Source of the DNA: Selenomonadaceae bacterium
Lineage (GTDB): Bacteria > Bacillota > Negativicutes > Selenomonadales > Selenomonadaceae
Assembly: GCA_017427545.1 (NCBI GenBank)
Contig: JAFRSO010000059.1
Coordinates: forward strand, 1-37,230
Direction: 5' to 3'
DNA: 37,230 bases
Shown piece after piece: positions 23,026-31,084 of the stretch. Each line of letters begins with the position of its first letter. Within the stretch, counting starts at the first letter, position 1. The position numbers and the translations under genes were made by a program. The notes below the pieces were generated by a model that ran no database searches, was not told the DNA's origin, and worked only from the letters and a program-made list of their open reading frames with translations.

Positions 23026-24414
23026 TCAGCCTCTCTTGTAGGCGGTGACTTGCTTGTAATGTTTCTTGAAGAATTCTTCGGCAACTTGCGGGAAGAGTGC
23101 GTAGCTGAGAACGTCCTCATCAGTCGGATTGAGGAAGCCCTTGTTAATCAGCTCGTCTTTGAATTGCGCGAAAGTCTCACCCTTAGCGTCCTCAACGGAG
23201 CAGTCGTCAATAATTTGATCTTCGGGGACTTTGAGCGTGTTGATGATGAAGTCACGGTCGACGGGTACGGGAGTGCGTCCGAATTTGCCGCGAACCATAT
23301 CTTTGAATTCATTCGGAACCATCTTATAGCGTTCGCCCGCCATGACGTTGAAAGTTGCCATTGTGCCGACGATTTGGCTGGACGGTGTGACGAGCGGCGG
23401 ATAACCTGCATCAGCGCGGACGCGAGGCATTTCGTCGAGCAAGTCTTGATATTTATCCTCCATGCCGGCTTCCTTGAGTTGGTTGGCAAGATTCGACAAC
23501 ATGCCGCCGGGGATTTGGAAGTCGAGAACGTTGACGTTAATATCGAAGTAACCTTTCAGCCCGAACTCTTCAATGAGTTCTTTTTTGACGCCGAGGAAAT
23601 GTTTGGCAATGGGCGTCATAGCCTGGCGGTCGAGTTTCGTATCACGTTCATGACCGGCGAGCATTGCGACGATAGTTTCCGTGCAAGGTTGGGAAGTGTC
23701 ACTGGAAAACGGACTCAACGCGCAGTCGACAATATCAACGCCCGCCTCAATCGCCTTGAGGTATGTTGCGTGACCGAATCCCGACGTGCAGTGCGTGTGC
23801 AGTTCGACGGGAATATCCAAACCGGCTTTGAGTTTCTTAACGAGATCGTCGGCGACATAAGGTGCGAGCAATCCGGACATATCTTTAATGCAGACGGAAT
23901 GACAGCCCATTTCCTGAAGTTCTTTAGCCAGCTCAACGAACATTTCGTTGGTATGAACGGGGCTTATCGTGTAGACTAAGCAGCCTTGAACTTCGGGTTT
24001 TTCGGGACAAGCAAGCGCGGCTTTGATAGCGACGCGAAGATTGCGAACGTCATTAAGGGCGTCGAAAATGCGGAATACTCCAATGCCATGCGCCGAGGCG
24101 TGTTGAACAAATTTTTCTACAACGTCGTTGGAATAGTGATTGTAGCCGAGAAGATTTTGTCCGCGCAGGAGCATTTGAATCGGCGTGTTTTTGAGATTGG
24201 CCTTAAGTTTGTCGAGGCGTTCCCAGGGATCTTCGTCCAAAAATCTAAGGCAGCTGTCGAAAGTCGCGCCGCCCCATGCCTCCAAAGCTTTATAGCCGAT
24301 TTTGTCGAGACTTTCAAGCATCGGCTCCATTTGACGATAACGCATACGAGTGGCAAGCAGTGATTGATGCCCGTCGCGCAAGACTGTTTCCATAATTTGA
24401 AGCGGTTTCGCCAT
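23026..24414 (-). CDS. biotin-dependent carboxyltransferase subunit (oxaloacetate decarboxylase alpha / transcarboxylase 5S / PycB type)
   Basis: 462 residues. Carboxyltransferase domains move CO2 between biotin and pyruvate/oxaloacetate. Seen here: 'METVLRDGHQSLLATRM' with the metal-binding Asp, 'EAWGGATFDSCLRFL', 'LLRGQNLLGY', carbamylated-Lys motif 'CIKDMSGLL', metal-binding 'VELHTHCTSGFG', and the PycB/OadA 'PGGMLSNL' block. The protein stops at the end of the PYC/OADA domain and lacks the C-terminal biotinyl domain, so a separate biotin carrier is needed. Which of the three enzymes it serves cannot be settled; no beta/gamma decarboxylase subunits are adjacent. AGGAGGG ribosome site; perfect consensus promoter upstream. 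Confidence 0.9.
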   Translation of the reverse strand: MAKPLQIMETVLRDGHQSLLATRMRYRQMEPMLESLDKIGYKALEAWGGATFDSCLRFLDEDPWERLDKLKANLKNTPIQMLLRGQNLLGYNHYSNDVVEKFVQHASAHGIGVFRIFDALNDVRNLRVAIKAALACPEKPEVQGCLVYTISPVHTNEMFVELAKELQEMGCHSVCIKDMSGLLAPYVADDLVKKLKAGLDIPVELHTHCTSGFGHATYLKAIEAGVDIVDCALSPFSSDTSQPCTETIVAMLAGHERDTKLDRQAMTPIAKHFLGVKKELIEEFGLKGYFDINVNVLDFQIPGGMLSNLANQLKEAGMEDKYQDLLDEMPRVRADAGYPPLVTPSSQIVGTMATFNVMAGERYKMVPNEFKDMVRGKFGRTPVPVDRDFIINTLKVPEDQIIDDCSVEDAKGETFAQFKDELINKGFLNPTDEDVLSYALFPQVAEEFFKKHYKQVTAYKRG

Positions 24415-24453
24415 AAATACACCCTCCTAAAAAATTACTTAACCTTTGAAAAG

Positions 24454-24482
24454 ATTATAAATTTTCTTGTGTGCAATGTCAA
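24454..24482 (-). promoter_or_regulatory. perfect consensus sigma-A promoter of the carboxyltransferase gene
   Basis: Minus strand TTGACA (24477-24482), 17-bp spacer, TATAAT (24454-24459). All twelve core bases match consensus, implying strong expression. Confidence 0.9.
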
Positions 24483-24537
24483 TCGGTGCGGCGAAATTTA
24501 TAAATGAAACTTATGCTACTATTTGGAAAGCCGCTCA

Positions 24538-24612
24538 AGAATTAGTGATTAGTGATTAGTGATTAGTGGTTAGAAATTCTAACAGCTAACAGCTAACAGC
24601 TAGCAGCTAAAA
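24538..24612. repeat. mixed heptamer array before the first AraC gene
   Basis: About four TTAGTGA units (24541-24572), then inverted-orientation CTAACAG units (24579-24610). Two unit types are joined in one array that ends at the GAGGTGA ribosome site. Confidence 0.85.
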
Positions 24613-24624
24613 AGAGGTGACATC

Positions 24625-25422
24625 ATGGAAAACATTCAACTCACCGATATTTTTTTTGTCGACCGCGAATACAGCCTCAATCATCCGCACATGCTCCACC
24701 GTCACGACAATGTTTTGGAGCTTTTGTATATTGCGGCGGAGAGTGGCCGTTATATCGTCGGCAATTATGAATACGCGGTGACGGAGGGCGATTTCGTTAT
24801 CTGCAAAGCCAACGTCCCGCATGGCGAAGATCCTTTCCAAAATCATCACATTCAAACTTATTGCCTGGTGTTGAGCGGCGCAACTTTTGATCTGGCCGAA
24901 AATGAGCGTCCGATTATTTCCCTCGGCAAGGATAATGCAATCGGAGAACTTTTGCCGGAACTCTATCACATGTTCCACAAGCAAGAAGGTTATTCGGAAG
25001 TTTGTCGACATTTCGCATTGGGGATTTATTTTTTTCTGCAGAGAAAATTTTTTGAACGCGCCGCAAATCCCAAGCAACTCAAACGTGAACGATTGGTTTA
25101 TAAAATTTTGGATTATCTGAACGAACATTACGCGGAAAATTTGTCGTTGGAAAAAATCAGCGCGGAATTTTTTATCAGCAAATCGAATCTGTCGCATTAC
25201 TTCAAAAAGGAAACGGGTTTGTCGCCAATTCAATATATGATGCAGCGGCGCATTGGTGAGGCACAAAGTTTGTTGGTCGAAACGTCGTTGCCGATTCAGG
25301 AAATTGAATTTCGGCTCGGCTTCAATGACAGTGCACATTTTTCCAAGATGTTCAAAAAGCATGTGGGCGTGACGCCTAAAGAATATCGGAAACATTTTGC
25401 AGGGCGGCGTCGTCGACAATAA
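24625..25422 (+). CDS. AraC-family transcriptional regulator with cupin sensor domain
   Basis: 265 residues. Seen here: an N-terminal cupin-like sensor (about 15-110, with 'HPHMLHRHDNVLELLYIAA' and 'GDFVICKANVPHGED'), then a C-terminal AraC DNA-binding domain with two helix-turn-helix motifs (about 160-260: 'LSLEKISAEFFISKSNLSHYFKKETG' region and 'IQEIEFRLGFNDSAHFSKMFKKHVG' region). Directly upstream of the iolG-like gene in the same direction, so it probably senses the sugar or polyol handled by this locus. Start ATG 24625 behind GAGGTGA. Confidence 0.92.
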   Translation: MENIQLTDIFFVDREYSLNHPHMLHRHDNVLELLYIAAESGRYIVGNYEYAVTEGDFVICKANVPHGEDPFQNHHIQTYCLVLSGATFDLAENERPIISLGKDNAIGELLPELYHMFHKQEGYSEVCRHFALGIYFFLQRKFFERAANPKQLKRERLVYKILDYLNEHYAENLSLEKISAEFFISKSNLSHYFKKETGLSPIQYMMQRRIGEAQSLLVETSLPIQEIEFRLGFNDSAHFSKMFKKHVGVTPKEYRKHFAGRRRRQ

Positions 25423-25491
25423 CTGCGTGATTTTACAACTTCCAACGAAAAAATGTTACTGCGCAAAAGATTTTCGACACGATAACCATAA

Positions 25492-25524
25492 CGCTTGAGC
25501 GGGATTTTCGGTACAATTCAAGCG
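25492..25524. promoter_or_regulatory. inverted repeat upstream of iolG-like gene
   Basis: CGCTTGA (25492-25498) and TCAAGCG (25518-25524), perfect 7-bp arms with 19 nt between. A TACAAT (25512-25517) lies inside but lacks a convincing -35. Possible operator for the adjacent AraC protein or another regulator. Confidence 0.45.
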
Positions 25525-25553
25525 CAGTAAAAAATTTCGAGGAGGAAACTAAA

Positions 25554-26561
25554 ATGGCAGATTTGAAACTCGGATTGATTGGTACCGGTGCAATCGGTCG
25601 CACGCACATTGAACGTATCAACACCAAGTTGCAGGGCGCAAAGGTCGTGGCGGTATCGGACGCTTTCGCGGAAGCCGGTAAGCGCGTCGCTGAAAATTAC
25701 GGCTGCAAATTCTTCACGACGGGTGAGGAACTCATCAACGACAAAGACATTGACGCGGTTATCGTGACGACTGCGGACGCTTATCACGCGCAATACGTCA
25801 AGGCGGCAATCGTTGCAGGTAAGTACGTTTTCTGCGAAAAGCCTTTGGCACCGGAAGCGTCGGTTTGCAAAGAAATCGTTGATATGGAAATGGCAGGCGG
25901 CAAAAGACTCGTGCAAGTCGGGTTCATGCGTCGCTACGATTATGGTTATCGTCAGCTGAAAAAACTTATCGCGGAAAAGACTTACGGCGAACCGCTTATG
26001 TTGCACTGCGCTCATCGCAATCCGACGGTGCCCGAAAGCTACGATACTCCTATGGCCGTTGAAAACTCTATGATTCACGAGATTGACGTTCTGCGCTGGC
26101 TACTCGGTGAGGATTATGTTGCGGCAGAAGTCGTCTTCCCGAAGAAAACTCGTCATGCGCACGAGAATTTACAGGATCCGCAGATTATGAGACTGTGGAC
26201 GAAATCGGGCGTGCTGATTGACGTTGAGGCATTTGTTTGCGCAGGTTACGGTTACGACATTAAATGCGAAGTTTGCTGCGAAGACGGGATTTTGAATTTG
26301 CCGGAGCCGTCGAACGCAATGATTCGCACGAACGCTTCGCGCGTCTATCCGATATGCAAGGATTGGAGCGACCGCTTCACGCAAGCCTATGACGATGAGT
26401 TTGCCGAATGGATTAACAGCGTCAAAGCCGGCAAGCTTGAAGGCCCTTCAGCATGGGACGGTTATGCCAGTCAGATTACAGCTGCCGCGGCGTCGAAGGC
26501 TCGCGACACTCAAACGAAAGTTGCCGTAGAAATTCCTCCGACACCTGACTTTTACAAATGA
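25554..26561 (+). CDS. iolG: inositol 2-dehydrogenase (Gfo/Idh/MocA family)
   Basis: 335 residues, close to the 344 of Bacillus IolG. IolG oxidises myo-inositol to 2-keto-myo-inositol (scyllo-inosose) with NAD. Seen here: Rossmann 'LGLIGTGAIGRTHIERI', 'VFCEKPLA' with the catalytic Lys, the IolG-like run 'HRNPTVPESYDTPMAVENS' followed by 'HEIDVLRWLLGEDYV' with its catalytic Asp/His type residues, and 'GPSAWDGYASQITAAAA' near the end. GAGGAGG ribosome site. It ends exactly where the convergent HNH gene ends (0 nt between stop codons). I am confident of the family and fairly confident of the inositol assignment. Confidence 0.85.
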   Translation: MADLKLGLIGTGAIGRTHIERINTKLQGAKVVAVSDAFAEAGKRVAENYGCKFFTTGEELINDKDIDAVIVTTADAYHAQYVKAAIVAGKYVFCEKPLAPEASVCKEIVDMEMAGGKRLVQVGFMRRYDYGYRQLKKLIAEKTYGEPLMLHCAHRNPTVPESYDTPMAVENSMIHEIDVLRWLLGEDYVAAEVVFPKKTRHAHENLQDPQIMRLWTKSGVLIDVEAFVCAGYGYDIKCEVCCEDGILNLPEPSNAMIRTNASRVYPICKDWSDRFTQAYDDEFAEWINSVKAGKLEGPSAWDGYASQITAAAASKARDTQTKVAVEIPPTPDFYK

Positions 26562-27233
26562 TTAGACAACGTCTTTGTAAGTTCTGCGTGCAAGCACAAG
26601 ATAAATTGTTGATTTTGAGACATTAAATTTTCGTGCTAATGCCACCATGCTGAAATTTTCATCATGAGGTTTGTAGTTAAAGCGAATGTAGCGAACTTGT
26701 TCAGGCGTTAGCTTAGAATGTAGATTCTTTGTCCCTGTTCGACTTTTTATCAAGCCGTTTCTCCAAGCGTGACGAGAGTTTTCTGTTGGCGTTGTCCATT
26801 CGAGGTTTTCGAGACAATTATTGAGCTTATCGCCATCAATGTGATTAACATAAGATTTGTTTTCTGGATTGGGGATAAAAGCTTGAGCTACAAGAATGTG
26901 GACATATTGCGTTTGTTGTTTTCCATTTTTTGTCAGATTCACTACGTAATATCCAGGATAATCAGCGAACGAAGGATTAAGAGTGCGAACTCCATTATTG
27001 TGAAAGCTTTTCACACGTCCATAGTTACTGACTTGATAAAGCCCCTCGTAGCCGATAACGTCGCGCCACTCTTCGCCAGGCAAGTCGTTGAAATCAAGCG
27101 AGTAACAGGAATTGTTAATTTTTTCAAGATTTTTCCTGTCAATCATGGCGACGACGGTTTTGACGGCAACTCGTTCGATATACGTCAGATTTGGGACTTT
27201 CAGCAAGATCTCTCTTGCTCCCATGATAGTCAT
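26562..27233 (-). CDS. free-standing HNH homing-type endonuclease (NUMOD4 + HNH_3 + HTH)
   Basis: 223 residues. Seen here: an N-terminal helical segment, a NUMOD4 DNA-binding motif (about 54-77, 'EEWRDVIGYEGLYQVSNYGR'), the HNH_3 core (about 112-147, 'VHILVAQAFIPNPENKSYVN' then 'HIDGDKLNNCLENLEW'), and a C-terminal helix-turn-helix (about 170-220, 'LTPEQVRYIRFNY', 'ALARKFNVSKSTIYLVL'). AGGAG lies 9 nt before ATG 27233. It is divergent from the first TIM-barrel gene and convergent with iolG. The related gene at 31085-31897 occupies the same position beside the second TIM-barrel copy and shares the start MTIM.AR.I. Confidence 0.88.
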   Translation of the reverse strand: MTIMGAREILLKVPNLTYIERVAVKTVVAMIDRKNLEKINNSCYSLDFNDLPGEEWRDVIGYEGLYQVSNYGRVKSFHNNGVRTLNPSFADYPGYYVVNLTKNGKQQTQYVHILVAQAFIPNPENKSYVNHIDGDKLNNCLENLEWTTPTENSRHAWRNGLIKSRTGTKNLHSKLTPEQVRYIRFNYKPHDENFSMVALARKFNVSKSTIYLVLARRTYKDVV

Positions 27234-27257
27234 TTAAAATCGCTCCTTTATGGGTTG

Positions 27258-27314
27258 TTGACTTTACACGCCGAAACGCTTACAATCAGAAAAACAATTT
27301 GACTTGGCGTTTCG
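27258..27314 (+). promoter_or_regulatory. promoter and palindromic operator of TIM-barrel gene copy 1
   Basis: TTGACT (27258-27263), 17-bp spacer, TACAAT (27281-27286). The arms CGAAACGC (27272-27279, in the spacer) and GCGTTTCG (27307-27314) form a perfect 8-bp inverted repeat straddling the -10 and start point, a position suited to a repressor. The left arm with its flank (CCGAAACGCTTACA) also resembles a catabolite-response (cre/LacI-type) core. The arrangement is conserved before copy 2. Confidence 0.65.
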
Positions 27315-27390
27315 TGTGCTGGTTATTTTCTACAGAACTTAATTTAGCACAAAACGAGTGTCAGGTCAATTTGTTTTAGGAGGACTTAAC

Positions 27391-28359
27391 ATGAAACTTT
27401 CAATTTGCTCTGACGTATTCGGCAAAATCCCATTCGGTGAAATGCTCGACAAAGTCAAAGCTTACGGCATTAACGCAGTAGAAATTACGACCGGCGGTTG
27501 GGGCGGATGTCATTACGTTCCCAGTGCTCGTGACCTTTTGGACAATCCCGCGAAGTTGCAAGCTTTTAAGGACGAACTCGACAAACGCAACATTGCAATT
27601 TCCGCGCTCAACTGTTCGGGTAATCCCCTCGTCAACAACGCAATGGGTAAAGCTCACAGCCGGACAATTCACGACACCGCTGAACTTGCCGGCAAACTCG
27701 GCGTGAAAACTATCGTCACGATGTCGGGACTGCCCGAAGCCAAAGCCGGTGACGTTACCCCGAACTGGATAACTTCGACAATTTCTTGGCCAGAGTTTGA
27801 CGGCGTGAATTATATGGTCGAAGCTGTGAAGTATCAGTGGGAAGTTGCCGCGAAGTGGTGGAAGGAATACGCGCAATTTGCTAAGGATAACGGCGTTGAA
27901 AAAATCGCCATTGAAGAATTCCCCTGCCAACTCGTTTACAACGTCCGCAGTCTGAACAAGCTCGTTGAAGTTGTCGGCTCCGATTTAGGCAAGATGATTG
28001 GCATGAACCTCGACCCGTCGCATTTGATGATTCAAGGTGCAGAACCGATTGCGGCTGCTCGTGCTCTCGGAGAAAAGATTTTCTACATTCACGGCAAAGA
28101 CGCCCGTATCGAACGCTACAAAGCTGACGTTGACGGCTTGCTTGAAAATCTGCCCGTCGATAAATCCGCTGACAGAACTTGGAATTATGTTGCAGTCGGT
28201 TGCGGACGTGACTTGCAATGGTGGAAAGAATTCTTCTCCGTCTGCCGCATGATGGGTTATAACGGTTATGTTTCGCTTGAAATGGAAGACTTGACGATGA
28301 GCGTTGAAGCCGGCTTGCAAACTTCCATTGATGCTTTGAATCAGACAATAAGCCAATAA
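27391..28359 (+). CDS. xylose-isomerase-like TIM-barrel sugar/inosose isomerase, copy 1
   Basis: 322 residues. The family (AP_endonuc_2 / sugar phosphate isomerase-epimerase) contains IolE, IolI and related isomerases. Seen here: the N-terminal strand 'LSICSDVFGKIPFGEM' and metal-site candidates Glu in 'KIAIEEFPCQ', Asp/His in 'GMNLDPSHLMIQ', His in 'IFYIHGKDARIERYK', and Glu in 'GYVSLEMEDL'. An in-frame upstream extension exists, but ATG 27391 follows AGGAGG at 7 nt. Beside iolG it may isomerise the keto-inositol product; the substrate is an inference. It is 319/322 identical to the gene at 32051-33019. Confidence 0.85.
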   Translation: MKLSICSDVFGKIPFGEMLDKVKAYGINAVEITTGGWGGCHYVPSARDLLDNPAKLQAFKDELDKRNIAISALNCSGNPLVNNAMGKAHSRTIHDTAELAGKLGVKTIVTMSGLPEAKAGDVTPNWITSTISWPEFDGVNYMVEAVKYQWEVAAKWWKEYAQFAKDNGVEKIAIEEFPCQLVYNVRSLNKLVEVVGSDLGKMIGMNLDPSHLMIQGAEPIAAARALGEKIFYIHGKDARIERYKADVDGLLENLPVDKSADRTWNYVAVGCGRDLQWWKEFFSVCRMMGYNGYVSLEMEDLTMSVEAGLQTSIDALNQTISQ

Positions 28360-28385
28360 AAACCCTCCTCCGAAAAGCTGAAAAG

Positions 28386-28420
28386 TCCTGCAGGAAAAAA
28401 TTTTTCTTGCGGGAATTTTT
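28386..28420 (+). terminator. terminator after TIM-barrel copy 1
   Basis: Outer stem TCCTGCA/TGCGGGA (28386-28392 with 28408-28414, one G-T pair), continued by an A/T-rich inner stem (28393-28407), then T5. It ends about 30 nt before the next AraC gene. Confidence 0.75.
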
Positions 28421-28444
28421 GCGTTCAAAGGAGGCGGAAGCTTT

Positions 28445-29290
28445 ATGAAGAGTGTCGACCCCGGTATCTTGAGCCATTCCGAGTGCTTTGCTTTTCAGCC
28501 GTCGGAAGTTGCCGCTAAGAATATGAAATACTTGACGTGGTGCGGGCATTATTTTTGCACGGACAGTTATTTCATGGAACGTGAAACTTATCCTTACGTG
28601 TTGGTGATTTTTGTTCGCGATGGCAATATGGACGTTCGATACAACGGGAAAAATTATCTTATCGGCAAGGGCGACGTGCTGTTGATTGATTGCGTCAACC
28701 CGCATTATTATCGCGCTCACAACGGCTTGGAATTTTTGTATGTGCACTTCGACGGCGTTTGCTCGCATGAAGTCGCTGAGCTGATTATCCAAAATAATAA
28801 CAGTCCCGTATTTCGTCGCTCGCACAATTTGAAAGTCGGTCAAGAAATTTTTGACTTCGTGCAGTTTTTCAGCAAGGGCGGCATGACAAATATTTTTCAA
28901 GAGGCCTTTCACATTGAGAGGCTTTTATATTTGCTGTCATGTGAGGCGGAGGAGAAAATTATCGAAGTTTCACCAATGGAAAAAATCATTACGTACATTC
29001 ACGAAAATTTTACGCGGACAATCACCGTTGACGAACTTGCCGATCTTGCCGCCGTCAGTCCCAGTCATCTTGCACACACCTTTAAAAAGCAAACGGGCTA
29101 CGCTCCCGTCGAATACGTCCTTAAAATGCGTATGGAGCGGGCGATGATGCTCTTGACGCACTCAAGCAAAACCATTTCCGAAATTTCGGAGGAGGTCGGC
29201 TATGATTCCGTAAATGCGTTCATTAAAATTTTTAAGCGCAAGACGAGCTACCCTCCCAGTATTTGGCGAAAACTTCAGAAGAGCAAGTAA
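28445..29290 (+). CDS. AraC-family transcriptional regulator, second in locus
   Basis: 281 residues. An N-terminal cupin-type sensor (about 30-115, with 'YPYVLVIFVRDGNMDVRYNG' and 'GDVLLIDCVNPHYY') is followed by a C-terminal AraC domain (about 180-278) with two HTH motifs ('ITVDELADLAAVSPSHLAHTFKKQ' region; 'ISEISEEVGYDSVNAFIKIFKRKT' region). It is not a recent copy of the AraC gene at 24625. ATG 28445 is preceded by GGAGGCGG. It is followed by its own terminator, then the second dehydrogenase gene. Confidence 0.92.
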   Translation: MKSVDPGILSHSECFAFQPSEVAAKNMKYLTWCGHYFCTDSYFMERETYPYVLVIFVRDGNMDVRYNGKNYLIGKGDVLLIDCVNPHYYRAHNGLEFLYVHFDGVCSHEVAELIIQNNNSPVFRRSHNLKVGQEIFDFVQFFSKGGMTNIFQEAFHIERLLYLLSCEAEEKIIEVSPMEKIITYIHENFTRTITVDELADLAAVSPSHLAHTFKKQTGYAPVEYVLKMRMERAMMLLTHSSKTISEISEEVGYDSVNAFIKIFKRKTSYPPSIWRKLQKSK

Positions 29291-29301
29291 AAAAATTAAT
29301 C

Positions 29302-29331
29302 GACTTTGCAAACCGCGAAGTCTTTTTTTTT
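29302..29331 (+). terminator. terminator after second AraC gene
   Basis: Stem GACTTTGC/GCGAAGTC (29302-29309 with 29315-29322, one wobble), 5-nt loop, then nine Ts. Confidence 0.88.
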
Positions 29332-29444
29332 GTGCAGGATAGGATAACTTTTGAACAGCTTGGCTAATTGTTGAAAAGCTTCGTTTCTATTATGATTCAG
29401 TCATCAAAGTTGTTAACGGTTTTAAATGAAAGGAGTTTTTCAAA

Positions 29445-30623
29445 ATGTTGATTGGCGAAAAGAAAATTGCTCGTCCACTTCGCTGGGGTATGATTGGCGG
29501 CGGCAGAACTGCCAATGTCGGTCCGAAACATCGTCGCGGCGCATTGTATGACAACACGGCTTTTAAGCTGGTCTGCGGTGCATTTGACGTTGACCCCGTC
29601 CGCAACGTTGAATTCGGCACGAATTTGGGCGTTGACAAAGACCGTCTCTATCCCGACTACAAAACCATGATTGCCGAAGAGGCTAAGCGCGAAGATGGCG
29701 TTGAAGTCATCGACATTGCCACGCCGAATTTCTTGCACTATGAAATGGTGAAGGCAGCTCTTGAAGCGGGCTTGCATGTCATCTGCGAAAAACCGCTGTT
29801 CTTTGAAGTGGCGCAGGGCGAAGAAATTATCAAGCTCGCCAAAGAAAAGAATCGTTTCGTCGGCGTATGTTACGGATTCTCCGGTCATCCTCTCCTCATG
29901 CAAATGCGCAAAATGGTTTTGAATGGCGACCTCGGCGAAATTAACATGGTCGAGCTTAGTTACACGCACGGCTTTGGTTGTGATGCACTTGCCGACGTTA
30001 AGGCAGAAGGCCAGAAATGGCGCGTTGACCCGAAGAAGTCCGGACCGTCATTTGTACTTGGCGACCTCTCCACGCATACTTTCTACATGTCCGAATTGGT
30101 TTGCCCGCAGTTGAAATTGAAACAACTCCTTTGTGATCGTCAATCGTTCGTTAAATCTCGCGCACCGTTGGAAGACAATGCCTATGTTCTCATGCGCTAC
30201 GAAAATGGCGCGGTCGGACGTATGTGGGCTTCGGCCGTCAATGCTGGTTGCATGGACGGACACCGCGTAAGAATCGTCGGTTCTAAAGCTTCAATCGAGT
30301 GGAGCGACAATCAGCCGAACGAATTGCTCTATCAAGTTCAGGGCGAGCCGATTCGCAAGATGATTCGCGCAATGCCTTACCTTTACGACGAAGCCAATGC
30401 CTTTGAACGTCTCGGCGCACTTCATGCCGAAGGCTTGATTGAGTCTTGGGCGAACATTTACATTCAGTTTGCAGTGGCAATCGATGCTATAAATCGCGGC
30501 GACAAAGAAACTCTTGATAAACTCGTTCTGCCCGATTTAGCGCACGGCGTCGACGGTATACGGTGGGTCACCAAATGCGTTGAGTCTGCGGACAAAGGCG
30601 GCGTCTGGGTAGACTTTAAATAA
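29445..30623 (+). CDS. Gfo/Idh/MocA family oxidoreductase, long form
   Basis: 392 residues. NAD(P)-dependent sugar or polyol dehydrogenase family. Seen here: a Rossmann motif 'LRWGMIGGGRTANVGPKHR', 'IDIATPNFLHYEMVKAALE', and 'HVICEKPLFFEVAQGEE' with the catalytic EKP Lys, then 'GFSGHPLLMQMRKMV' and the C-terminal alpha/beta domain. It is only distantly related to the IolG-like protein upstream. Neighbours suggest the same sugar/polyol pathway, perhaps scyllo-inositol or an inositol derivative, but no precise substrate is visible. AAAGGAG ribosome site. Confidence 0.85.
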   Translation: MLIGEKKIARPLRWGMIGGGRTANVGPKHRRGALYDNTAFKLVCGAFDVDPVRNVEFGTNLGVDKDRLYPDYKTMIAEEAKREDGVEVIDIATPNFLHYEMVKAALEAGLHVICEKPLFFEVAQGEEIIKLAKEKNRFVGVCYGFSGHPLLMQMRKMVLNGDLGEINMVELSYTHGFGCDALADVKAEGQKWRVDPKKSGPSFVLGDLSTHTFYMSELVCPQLKLKQLLCDRQSFVKSRAPLEDNAYVLMRYENGAVGRMWASAVNAGCMDGHRVRIVGSKASIEWSDNQPNELLYQVQGEPIRKMIRAMPYLYDEANAFERLGALHAEGLIESWANIYIQFAVAIDAINRGDKETLDKLVLPDLAHGVDGIRWVTKCVESADKGGVWVDFK

Positions 30624-30644
30624 GATAATTTTGTTGGATTGGGA

Positions 30645-30678
30645 AAGGAGCAGGGAAGATTTTTCGACCTTGCTCCTT
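30645..30678 (+). promoter_or_regulatory. strong hairpin without T tail before the transporter fragment
   Basis: An 11-bp stem with one G-T wobble (30645-30655 with 30668-30678) and a 12-nt loop. No T run follows, so it is more likely an RNA processing or stability element between the dehydrogenase and transporter genes than a terminator. Confidence 0.5.
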
Positions 30679-30706
30679 GTCTTAAATGTGAGGGGAGGTT
30701 AAACTC

Positions 30707-31081
30707 ATGGCGGAATCCAGTGAATATCGCTCGACACTTACGCGAATTATGATTATCGCGACACTCGGCGGACTTTTATTCGGCTACGATACGGGCGTCG
30801 TCAACGGTGCATTGCCTTTTATGGCGGCACCTGATCAGCTCAATCTCGACCCGCTTCAAGAAGGCATGGTCGTTTCGGCATTATTGGTCGGCGCGGCAGT
30901 CGGTTCATTTTGCGGCGGCAAACTCGCTGACTATCAAGGGCGCAAAACAAATATTCTTTGGCTTTCAGTTATCTTTTTCGTGTCAACATTAGGTTGCTCA
31001 CTGGCACCGAGTTTTCACGTTATGTTAGTCTCGCGTTTCGTATTGGGACTTGCGGTCGGCGTCACTCTTCAAGAGAATTAA
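30707..31081 (+). pseudogene. truncated MFS sugar-porter (N-terminal four membrane segments only)
   Basis: 124 residues, against about 450-480 for intact sugar porters. Seen here: 'GGLLFGYDTGVVNGALPFM' in the first membrane segment and the loop motif 'GGKLADYQGRKTNILWLSV', both diagnostic of the sugar porter subfamily, then segments 3 and 4 up to 'SRFVLGLAVG'. The normal continuation is lost after about 31066, and the reading frame stops at 31081, four bases before the end of a convergent HNH gene. No C-terminal part is present in the window. Good start signal (GGGGAGG, ATG), so the break is at the 3' end. It is unlikely to transport. Confidence 0.85.
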
Positions 31082-31084
31082 AAT

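Noticed and set aside
23050..23979. Long open frame (309 codons) antisense to the carboxyltransferase gene
   Set aside because: The opposite strand encodes a fully conserved enzyme with motifs; this frame has no recognisable domain or ribosome site and arises from codon bias.
24538..24612. CRISPR-like array
   Set aside because: The units are contiguous 7-mers without spacers; no cas gene is present.
24607..25419. 270-codon frame antisense to the first AraC gene
   Set aside because: It mirrors the AraC coding region almost end to end, with no family resemblance.
27881..28912. 343-codon frame antisense to TIM-barrel copy 1 and the second AraC gene
   Set aside because: It spans two well-supported genes and a terminator; the peptide is basic and low in family signals.
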